Shown piece by piece: positions 33,259 through 43,230 of a DNA stretch of 64,000 nucleotides (position 1 is the stretch's first letter; every line of letters begins with the position of its first letter). The stretch spans positions 138,127 through 202,126 of the forward strand of contig JAGFNQ010002606.1 in assembly GCA_024364735.1 (NCBI GenBank), in the 5' to 3' direction. The notes under the pieces were generated by a model. That model did no database searches. It was given only the letters and a program-made list of their open reading frames with translations, and was not told the origin of the DNA. This DNA is from Boesenbergia rotunda (Eukaryota > Streptophyta > Magnoliopsida > Zingiberales > Zingiberaceae). The position numbers and the translations under genes were made by a program.

Positions 33259-33678
33259 GGGCTCTCGACCAAGGCTTCAGACAATCAATTCATTCAACGC
33301 TTCTACGCTCTTCTGCTATCGCGCCTTGCTCCGGAAACTGCCCAACTCGAGCTGACGACGTCTCGTTGCTCCGAAAAAGTTAACCTACAATCGGACGTCG
33401 GTAAAAGAAGAGCATCTTTTTCTTAATTGTTAAAGTTTACTGCACTTACTCTGTATTCAATATTTGAAAACTGTTTTTGCGCCAAATATAGAATTGCCCA
33501 AAGTAAACGGTCAACGACCGTGGGCCTTGGAGTAGGAGTCGACACAGGCTCCGAACCAAGTAAAATCGACTGTGTCTCTGTGTTGTGATTTTTAATTTCC
33601 GCTGCGTACTTGCTCTAAGTTTTCCGAAAAACGATTTCCGATATTCACCCCCCCTCTATCGGTTTTCTCGATCCAACA

Positions 33679-35705
33679 CTTCCAATGTTGAAATTAATCC
33701 TTGCTTGTATAAAGGATGATAGTGTTCTGATCGGAACAGGTTGTGATTTGAGTAGAGGCTGTGTAAAAACCTTTGAGGTTGTGGAGTTTAGGGTTGATGT
33801 TGGTTGGATTAGTAATTGAGTTTGTCATTGATCATGTTATGGATGCATTGGTGAATGCATAGTATTAGATCAGAATTATTAGATCAGAATAAATAGGTTC
33901 TGTTTTTGTTTTGGGTGGGTTGTGTGCTTCACAAGTTGATCCTGGTGTTGGTTTGTGTCATTTTGATCTTGCCGCAGGTTACCGCCCTGGGAATGGATAC
34001 TTTGTCTTGAATTAGGATTTAATTAAATTGAATTAAACTAATTATGTTTATTAGCTAGTTTTGCTAATTTATTAATTTTACAAATCGCTAAACTTGGTCC
34101 TCGATACAGGACATTGATCGGTTACGTGTGTTGATCTCGAAGGTTCTTTCGGACACGTTCTACAAATAAAGGCGGGTATTTCTCCTTTGTATTCGAGTAG
34201 TTTCCTTTACCTTAAAGCATGACTATTTTATGTCTTATAGGTTGCTTGACCTTGTTTCTTGCTGTTTGTTATTTTAACTTCACCGTTGATACTTATTCTT
34301 CGTTGATCTTCGAGTATTCCCAATTTGTATCCGTACAGTCCTCTGTTGGTTTTTTGTTATATAAGGTACCGCTTGTACGCGAGTACTTAGAGGTCCATTA
34401 TACACAAATAGGTTTATTTGGCATTAGAAATATCCTACCTATTAGGTGCATTATTGTTGGTTTGCGATTTCTGGTTGGTTGTATTGATGTATCGTATACT
34501 CATTGGATTTTATTGCATCGTTGTTTCTCCAGTTGTTCGTGCATCGTATAGCATGCACTATACTTGCACGTTGCATACTAACGACTGTTGGACTTACATT
34601 TGGTTAAGCCGTCGTTAGTCATATTGTTGCTCGATTCACTCAACCACTTGTTATCGTGGTAGTTGTTAGAGTGCGAGCATCTGTCCTGTTATGCTAAACA
34701 GTGACACTCTCACCATTGTTTTAGAAGGATATTAGAGCCGTTGGTGGCTCACCCTCACCGTTGTTTTTAGAGGGATATTATAGTTGTTGGTGGCTCCCCT
34801 ATGTATCGGGGTTTTTGGAGTAGTTGGCTCCCCAACATCCTGTCCACTCAACCACACCTTTGTGATATTTGTTGTTGGAATGCGTACAGTTGTCATAGCC
34901 CTACCCACTCGATCACACAGATGGGATGTGTTGGCAGCTTGACTGGCGTCAGGGGTGACACATGTTATTGCATCATATGGATACGTATTTCTTTTATGCA
35001 TTTGCTTGTGTTTGATGCACTTATATGAGCTATGGTTGTTGCACTTGATTGACATGCATGTATATGTTAGATTTATCATTGTCGCGTTGTTTTTACCTGC
35101 TTAGTTGATATTCTGTTTTATATCAATTGTTATTCGGTTTTATATCTTGTTGTTTTATATATGTTATGCATGTTTAGGAAATCTTATATTCCTTATGGAC
35201 TGTACTCTGTTGGTTCTCTACTTATTGTACCTTCATTATGCCATGCTTATTGTCTACTCATATACCCGCAGAGTCCGCCCGGACTCACCACTGCTACCTT
35301 CCATTTTTGTTTCAGGTAACAGGTAGATATTTTGCTTGGAGTCAGGAGAGGATCCAGTCGTCAGTCCCCAGAGTTGAGTTGCTTTTTCGTATTTGGTTTA
35401 GTTGTCTGTGTTTAGTACTTGAAGTTGCATTTTATTCATTATCGGGTTTTCTCGTTATCAGAGACTTTTGTGTTTTCTTTGGATTGTAGTTCTTTTAAGT
35501 TTATGGTGGCTGAGCCACCCATTATCTTTTATTCTAATATAAACTACATGGATGTGTGTTTTATTTATTATTGTGATGCCAGCCGCTTGTGGCTGAGCTA
35601 GTATTGTTGGAGAGTGTATGTACATTTGTCATATATTGTCCGCTGTACAGGGGAGATGCTGCCCGATTTTCAAGGAAACATGAGCCTCTGGGGTCGTGAT
35701 AATTT
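33679..35705 (+). other. Noncoding, probably Ty3/gypsy LTR-derived sequence
   Basis: No convincing gene. The T-rich, leader-like sequence with a GCCAGCCGCTTGTGGCTGAG motif near its end and a terminus CTGGGGTCGTGA resembles the 3' part of a gypsy-type LTR. Repeats of the type GTTGTTTTAGA...GGTGGCTC occur at 34710-34800. Family assignment is from general resemblance only. The short open frames in it are not credible genes. Confidence 0.35.
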
Positions 35706-35711
35706 GTAGCT

Positions 35712-36274
35712 CAATTGGTATCAGGATTCATAAACTCTAGTACTTATCCTGGAGGTCTAGAGTTCGAATCCTGAGGAAGGTAAAAATCCACTGGCCAGGG
35801 CTGGAAAGACCTAGTGAGTAACGACACGGTTGTTGGTCGTCGACATCAGTTGTTGGTCGACGAGATAGTTGGGCCGCCAAATATTGATTTGGCCGCCAGG
35901 TTGTTGGGCCGAGGGGCCAGGTTGTTGGGGCGCCAAATGTTGATTTGGCCGCCAATGGGTTGAGAGACTGTGTCGTTACAATAAAAAGGCGCATTTTTAT
36001 TGTAACGACATGGTCTCTCAGCCCAACAACTTGGCGGCCAAATCAATATTTGGCGGCCCAACAACCTGGCCCCTCGGCCCAACAACCTAGCAGCCAAATC
36101 AATATTTAGCGGCCCAACTATGTCGTCGACCAACAACCGATGTTGACGACCAACAACCGTGTCGTTACTCACTAGGTCTTTCCACCCCTGACCAGTAGAT
36201 TTTTGCCTTCCTCAGGATTCGAACTCTAGACCTCCAGGATAAGTACTAGAGTTTATGAATCCTGATACCAATTG
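35712..36274. mobile_element. Foldback element with tRNA-like ends
   Basis: Two arms, 35712-35987 and 35994-36274, are inverted copies (roughly 95% alike by eye) around a 6 bp loop GGCGCA. The outer part of each arm is tRNA-like: TAGCTCAATTGGTATCAGG resembles an A-box region and GAGTTCGAATCCTG a B box. The inner part repeats GGCCGCCAAATATTGATTTG-type units. Transcription from either side would give one ~280 bp hairpin RNA. A further partial copy (36276-36305) follows the right arm. No protein is encoded. Confidence 0.85.
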
Positions 36275-36306
36275 GCCAATGGGTTGAGAGATCGTGTCGT
36301 TACATT

Positions 36307-39286
36307 CATTTTGTAGGCCAAGAGTCACCGGGGACACACCGGTGTGACTTAGTGTGGATTGAGTCACCTAAGGAGGTGGCTAGGGCTCAGAGCTAAAGGG
36401 CGAGCTCTAGGAGTCTTTGGGGTCCATGATAAATGGATCTCAAGAGTTTTTCTCCTAGGAAATTAGGTGAAATATGCCAAAAAGAGTTAAAAAGACTTGG
36501 GTAAGTCTTAAGCTTAGGAAATTGGCACATTAAAAAGGGAATTTAGGGAGAAAAGGATGAATATAGGGTTATATTCGAGAAAAGTGAGGTTAAATGTGTG
36601 AATACCATACAATTCAATGATGGAAATGACATATGATCAAGGATAAGAGGATACATTAAGGAGAAGTTGGAATTAGAACTTTTGGGATGAGTTTAAAAGA
36701 CACATTTTAGAGAAAGTTGAGTTTCATGCCAATCTTGGGATCCAGATTACATTTGTTTGGAAATGTATTTTTTCCAAGTAGACATTGGCCCCACAAATCT
36801 CCCCACGAAATTTCATAATTTTTGGAGATTTGTGGAATTCACTAGGCATTACTGAAATTGGGCCGAAAACTTGAAAATTAGGTATCAGTCGACTGCCCTG
36901 GGGGCAGTCGACTGATCTGAAGTGAATTCAGCCCCGGGACCATTCTGTAAGGTTTGCCAGTCGACTTTCCCAGAGGCAGTCGACTGGTCAATAGAGTTAA
37001 GGATAAAAGGCATTTTGAATGTTGAAAAATTACAAAATTGGATTATAGGATATGGATTTTGATTAAATTTCCTGATTATGAGTTCACATTCCTTGAATAA
37101 AGTGTTATCCCATGATTTATTAAGGCTTTATCAATATATTGAAAATTCAAGGAAGTTTGATAAGTTTCCCTAGGTATCTAGGATTTAGAGGTCAAAAGGG
37201 AATATTGAGGACAATTCCATGTGTCAAATTTTAATGATAAGTCTTAGCAAACACATGAAATTATAGATGGATTTGAGAGGTGATACCAAATGCCAAACCT
37301 TTAAGGAAATTAGATTGTACCAAAAGTCAAGCACATTTGTGATTCTCATGAAATCATATTTTTCTAGGATAGGGTATATCCTAGCAAATGTGCTTGCAAA
37401 CCTTTAGGTATTTCTGGGTTTTGTTGAGTTCTTTTTGGCACTAGGGATAAGGTTGCATGGGGCAATCCTTTAATGGTGTCCAAAGGGAAAAGAACTTGGT
37501 TGTTAGGTTGGGTCGAACCTAACTTGGTGTTAGGGTGTTAAGTTGGGTAGAACTTCACCTAGGGAAATTGAAAATTAGGAGAAGACATAGGTTAAGGGGG
37601 AGGTTGCCTCCTTGTTTGCCTTAATTTTCATAAGAAAATTTTTGGGTTTTGTGTCAAACTTGGGAATGGTGATAGATACATTGCTGAATGTATTTTTCCC
37701 AAGTAGGTATGGGTACGACAATGTTCTCCACAAAATTTGAGAATTTTTAGAGAATTGTGGAATTTCTGACGCAATTCTGAAATTAGCCAGAGAAACTGAT
37801 ATTTCATAGTATCAGTCGACTGACAACAGGGGCAGTCGACTGCCCAGGGCTGATTTGTGTATCAATAGCTGGTTTGGTGTTCGAATGATGGAAAACAAGT
37901 GTATGAGGGGATAGTACACGTTGTTTATGATCATTAGGGCTTAAAAGAACCAATAATTGGGATATTATTGGGGTCTTTTTGATGTATGGCAAAGGGGGAG
38001 AAGTTTGAGTTTAAGTTGGGAAACCAAACATACCTTTGCTAGAAACCCTAGGTTTAGGGGGAGCTAAGATTAAGGGGGAGCATGGTTGCTCCATTCTTGG
38101 CGTAAAGGGAACCTTGGAGAGGTTCTTAAAAAACCTTTGTAAGTCCAATGTAGGGGAACCTTGAGAAAAGCTTTAAAAAGCTCGTTTTGGTGAAAAATCT
38201 TAACTTAGAGGGTTAGGTGTAGGATGCCTTGGGATAGGATCCATTTTTGCATTACATATGCATTGTTTTTGCTATTGACTACTATTTTGCTTTCCCTAAC
38301 TTAAACGTATTGCCAAACATCAAAAAGGGGGAGATTGTTGAGACAATCTGTGGTCCGGAGTGACCAAGTGTTTTGATGTTTGGGCAAAGGGTTTAAGTTA
38401 GGTTTACCCTTGCGTTCTTATATGTGTATGTGAGTGTGCAGGTTGTACAGGTTACACATATAGACTTGGCTGGACGGCATCGGTACAGTAAAGGGTGGCA
38501 TGGAGACAAGATGGAGGCTTGTGTGCACCCGAGGGACCTTGGAGAGCAGGGACGATGAGCTGATGGGCATGGACTTTGAGGCCTACGTGAAGGGTAGCAT
38601 GGAGGCAAGCTGGAGGCTTGCGTGCACATCTGAGGGACGAGGGCTGAAGATGAAGAGGGCGCGAAGGCAATAGTCGAGGCTGCAAATGAGGAGTCAGTCG
38701 AGTCGTGAGGTACGAGTGCTGTGTGATTGTACTCGGGAAATCCTAGGGTTTGAGTGCAGAGTGAAATGTACTCAGGAAGGGTAACCTTAGGTGCGTGAGT
38801 AGACCAGTCGACTAGTTGGTGGCTGGTGAGTTGGCTGAGAATTCGAACGTTGGGGTGCAACGGTCGAATTTCAGTGGAACCAGTCGGCTGCCCTTGGGCA
38901 GTCGACTGGTAGCGAGGGTTTCAGCCCGAGTCCTATTTAAAGAGGACTTCGTGGTGGCTGAGATTCTTGACGAATCTTGTCTTGGTTAAAGGCAAGATAG
39001 TAGTCTTTATGCTCAGTGGTTTGTTTGAGTTTGTGACGAGATTTCTCCACCCACAAGGAGCAACGATGGCTAGCCGGAGGTTATCCGGGGATTGATCCAC
39101 TGACGGATTCTTGGATTAGTCACCCGTCCGGGGTGGATACCAAGTAAATCCTCGTGTTAGCAATGGTTAGTATTTGTTTGATTGTTTTTATTGTATATTC
39201 CGCTGCGCAAACTAACCGTGTAGGAAGAAAGGGGTTCGAAACGCTATTCACCCCCCCTCTAGGGTTCCGTCTTCGATCTATCAGAC
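36307..39286 (+). mobile_element. Element C: 5'-truncated relative of element A
   Basis: Homology to element A's interior begins at CATTTTGTAGGCCAAG (complement of about 4255-4272) and runs through the 3' noncoding region to a polypurine tract (CAAAAAGGGGGAGATTGT) and a 3' LTR (38339-39286). Gag and the 5' LTR are gone; the break adjoins the foldback element. Exact CAGTCGACTG copies are at 36886, 36905, 36977, 37813, 37833 and 38899. Confidence 0.75.
38339..39286 (+). repeat. Element C 3' LTR
   Basis: It begins TGAGACAATC, with the element A type promoter region (TATTTAAA at 38934-38941, 25 bases after a palindrome pair) and ends near GATCTATCA, where it abuts a truncated element B LTR of the opposite orientation. 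Confidence 0.75.
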
Positions 39287-39995
39287 ACCACCTGAGATCA
39301 CCAGGCTACTAACTCACACTAACCAAGTAAGTTTCTCCAAGAAAAGAAAGTAGGAAACGAGCTCCTTTAAATAGAGCTCGAGTCTGAAATAGCCGCTACC
39401 AGTCGACTGCCCCTGGGGCAATCGACTGGTCCCACTCAGATTCGACCGTTACAGTACAATGTTCGAATCCAGTAGCTGTTCCAACTGACACCAGTGGACT
39501 GCCCCTGGGCCAGTCGACTGGTCCGAACCTAAGCCTAGGGTTTCACTTCCCTAGTACATTTCACTCCGCACTCGAACCCTCCTGGCTTAGCCCCTGAGTA
39601 CAAACACTCATACTCAGACCCTCACAACCTGGCTGACTCTTCACCAGCATCCTTGACTATTGCATTTACACCCTCTTCATCTTCGGCCCTCGTCCCTCGG
39701 ATGTGCATGCAAGCCTCCAGCTTGCCTCCATGCCACCCTTCACGTACGCCTCGAAGTCCGCATCCCTCGGCTCATCGTCCCTTCCATCCACGGTCCCTAG
39801 GATGCACATGCAAGCCTCTAGCTTGCCTCCATGTCACCCTTCACCTGAAGACATCAACCAAGTCCATGTGTACATGTACACCTGCACACTCATGTACACA
39901 TATTAGTCCAACAACAAACCCTAACTTAACCATATCGACCACACACATCAAAACCCATGATCCTCCAGATCATCTTAGGGTCGATTGCCCCAACA
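39287..39995 (-). repeat. Element B 3' LTR, truncated
   Basis: It matches the right part of 55700-56664 and ends GATTGCCCCAACA, followed by the complement of a polypurine tract. It carries CAGTCGACTG at 39400 and 39511 with mutated partners, and a TATTTAAA box (complement of 39366-39373). Confidence 0.78.
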
Positions 39996-40734
39996 ATCTC
40001 TCCCTTTTGGATGTGTTGCAATATGTTAAGTTAGGTAAACATAACAACAATAGCAATAACAATAGCAATAGCAATTGAAAATCAAAGCATAACAACCAAG
40101 AGGCAACCTCCCCCTTAACCTATGCTTTCTCCCAATTTTTAACTCTCATTGCCAACACCACGTTAAGTTATTCCCAACATAACACATAACACAAGTTAAG
40201 TTCTCCCAACTTAACACCAAAGTTTTATAAACCAACCACAGTTATGTTCCAACACAAACCTAACTTAACACCCAAGTTCTCCCCCTTTGACACCATCAAA
40301 AGAATTGCCCCAAGCAATCCTACCCCTGGTGCCAAATAGAACTTACCAGATTTCTGAAAAACCCTCAGAAATCACCAATTCACATTCTGCCCTAACCACC
40401 AGTCGACTGCCCCCAGGGCAGTCGACTGATATGCCAGTTTCTGATTTTTCAGCCGAATTTCAGAAACCCTTAGAAAATTCTAAAAAATATAAAATTTTGC
40501 AAACATGTTTGTTATGATATACTCTATCCTAGAAAAATATATTTTCATGAAAAACATCAAACGTGCTTGACTTTTGGTACAAACATGAATTTCCTAAAAG
40601 ATAAACATTGTGTATCAACTTTGAAATTCATTCACACTTCTATGTGTTTGCCAACCTTGTTCATTCACATTCCACACATAGAACGGTCCTCCATTCTTCC
40701 CTTCTTCATATGTATTCTCAATATGACACAAACC

Positions 40735-42011
40735 TGTTGGATCAGAGAAAACGATAGAGGGGGGGGGTGAATATCGTTATAAAATTTTCGGAGAAAACAG
40801 AGCAGTTACGTAGCGGAAAATAACAGAACACACACGAACACAAGTCGGTTTCACTTGGTTCAGAGTCGCGATCGGCTCCTACTCCAAGGCCGATGGTCCT
40901 TGACCATTTACTTTGGGAAATTCTATAGTCATAAAAAGAGTTTTACAATTTGAGTACAGAAATAGAACAGAAAACTAAATTTGCAATACTTTTCGTTACC
41001 GACGCCCGAGGTGGATTGAATTTCGGAGCAGAAGATCGTCGTCGGCATTGGAATCTTGATGTTGAAGCTTGTCGGAGCGTAGCACTTTAACGAAAAGGTT
41101 TGGAGCGTTGAGAGCGATGTTGTCCGAAGCCTTGGGGGTGAACCCCCTTTTATAGCACCCATGGGGGCGCCTGTGTCGATGTGGGCGCCTGCACGTGGCC
41201 TTCCCTGCGCAATCTCTTATCCGCAGGCTCGGTCAGCGCTTATCCATCTTCACTGGGGCGGCTGAGCTGATGGGGGCGCCCGTGACCTCACGGGCACCTG
41301 AGCTGCCTTGGTCCAGAGGCTTCTCGATAGTGGTTTGGTTTTTGCCTTTACACTGGGGCGCCTGTATCCATACGGACGCCTAGCCCCAGTGAGGCGCCCC
41401 ACTCCATTGGGGCGCCTGAGCTACAGAAGCAACATTCCTTCGTTCCCTACAACCAAGGTTAGTTCTAAAACACAACAAGCAAATATGTTAGCCATTATTT
41501 ACAGCCTTAGCTGTCTTGGTTCTGACTTCGGGTCTCCCTAATGGAACCCTAGGTCGAACCGACGCCTACTGTTCCCTCGCACGGGGAACGCATCCTCGCC
41601 TACTCCTCTCAGGAGAGTTTACCTTTTGCCAACCGGCTCCTCGGGTTGGACTTTTGCCCAATCCACCTGAATAGGTCTTCGTGCCCAACTTCCGGTCAGG
41701 TCCTTGGTGCCCAGCCCTTTGCCAGGACTTCTTGTCCAGTCCCCGACCAAGACTTCTTTGCCCAACTTTCGGTCAGGTCTTCTTGCCCAGTCCTCGACCA
41801 GGACTTCTTTGCCCAACTTCCGGTCAGGTCTTCTTGCCCAGTCCTTGACCAGGACTTCTTGCCTAGTCCTTGACCAGGACTTCTTGCCTAGTGTACCTAG
41901 GACTTTTTCTGCACACTTAGTGAGCTTGTTAGATCACAATGACACCTTAACTTCTGAACCCTTTGCCATTATCAAAACACATATTTGACTTAGGTGCTTC
42001 TTGCACCAACA
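40735..42011 (-). repeat. Sirevirus element 2 3' LTR
   Basis: The TATA box is the complement of 41148-41154. GGCGCC palindrome dyads lie at 41160-41420. A hairpin repeat array (41640-41895) has units of about 50 bp that differ from element 1 but keep pairing, for example CCTGGTC/GACTGGG with G-T pairs. Confidence 0.9.
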
Positions 42012-43230
42012 ATCTCCCCTTTTTTGATTTATGGCAACACGGTTCAAAAAGTTATTTTAAAAAAAACATATAACAAGCAACGTATTAAAAATATTTAGGG
42101 GTGTTTGGTTTGTATTTTCCAATCTGTTTTCCATTTTCATTTTCTGTAGAAAATGCGGTTTTCTGGAAAACATGTTTGGTTTGCATTTTCCAGCTTTGTT
42201 TTCTAGAAAAAAATAAAGCATTTTCTGGAAAACTGGAGAATGAAAAAAAGTCATTTTCCAGAAAACTAGAAAATGCGGTTTTCTGGAAAATGAAAATGAA
42301 AAATGATACAAACCAAACGCCCCCTTAGTTTCCTCCCCCTGAATCGAAAGTTCTCCCTCTGAGTTTTTCAAAGATGTGGGGTTTTTGAAAAACTTCTAAG
42401 TCCTTGACTATTCTCAAAATATTTTCCAAAAGATTTTTCAAGTTAGATACTTAGAAAATTTTTCAAAAGATTTTTAAGTTAAACACATAGAAAATTTTCC
42501 AAAAGATTTTTAAGTTAAACACTTAGAAAAATTTTCAAAAGATTTTTAAGTTAAACACTTAAAAATTTACTTTACTTTTTGAAAAAGAGATAAAATTTTG
42601 AAAAAAAAATTATCCTTTCCCTTCTATCTCCCCCTTTGCCATATATAAAAAAAATGATACTAATTATAGCAACAAAAATTAGAGCAAAAAGGATTAAATT
42701 CTGTATTGAACCTATTCTAAGCATAAACTGGACCAAACCAAATTAAATTGTTCTTGTTTGGATCCTGTTTAACCCAGTTAGCTACTTACTAACTGTTATA
42801 AATAGTAGCATTTGCTAGGGTTAATCAAGTTAAGTGATCTGATCAAGTTAGATTTTCTAAGCTTGACACTTAACCTGATTGCTGTTCATTTGGTATTTAT
42901 TGCCCAAATTACTGCAAATGCACTAACTTAAAGCATCTTGAATCAAGGCATAGACTTAAGCATCTCAACCCAGTCTAGGTTATCAATCAAAAGTACCCTA
43001 AGGTGCTTGAGAGATGCTGACTTCTAGATCTATATGTGCATGCAGTTCTAGGGTTAGGGCCTAAGCTAAGTCCATTTGCGAAAAAACCCTAGTTTTGAAG
43101 GGTGTAAGTTTTTGAAAAAAAACTAAGTCGAAAAATCATTTTAAAATTCAAGACAAAAAATATGAATTTTCACAAAACATTAATTAACATATAAGAAATA
43201 AAGTAATTAAAAAAAACATGTAGAGCAGTC
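42012..43230 (-). repeat. Sirevirus element 2 3' noncoding region with tandem repeat
   Basis: No gene is seen outside the MITE. At about 42428-42590 a unit of roughly 36-42 bp with core GATTTTTAAGTTAAACACTT occurs about four times. A polypurine tract complement lies at 42012-42030. Confidence 0.65.
42098..42324. mobile_element. Tourist-like MITE with TTA target duplication
   Basis: Terminal inverted repeats GGGGTGTTTGGTTTGTAT and its near-complement at the right end (ATACAAACCAAACGCCCC) bound a 227 bp element. TTA flanks both sides (42095-42097 and 42325-42327), the PIF/Harbinger-type TWA duplication. The interior is made of repeated TTTTCTGGAAAA-like inverted segments and is noncoding. It inserted into the 3' noncoding region of Sirevirus element 2. 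Confidence 0.78.

Larger units (their letters stand above)
26191..33678 (+). mobile_element. Sirevirus-like copia element 1, 5'-truncated
   Basis: It holds partial gag (26191-27150), pol in the copia order protease-integrase-RT-RNase H (27874-30997), a 1.36 kb 3' noncoding region, a polypurine tract (AAAAAGGGGGAGATTG) and a complete 3' LTR (32362-33678). The 5' LTR, primer site and most of gag are missing left of the N at 26190. It is related to the minus-strand element at 40735-50131. Two pol stops are both CAA to TAA. Confidence 0.88.
32362..33678 (+). repeat. Sirevirus element 1 3' LTR
   Basis: It starts TGTTGGTGCAG and ends GATCCAACA (6 bp terminal inverted repeat). It contains a hairpin array (32473-32721), a G/C-rich segment with GGGCGCC palindromes, a TATATAAA box (33251-33258) and a U5-like end. 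It is related to LTRs at 40735, 48906 and 51929. Confidence 0.9.

Noticed and set aside
34219..34551. Hydrophobic 110-residue frame suggesting a membrane protein
   Set aside because: T-rich LTR-like DNA gives Leu/Phe/Val-rich translations by composition; no homologous motif or promoter.
35706..35775. Functional tRNA gene
   Set aside because: A- and B-box-like segments are present but the D and anticodon stems do not pair and the copy is repeated in the inverted arm; it is tRNA-derived at most.
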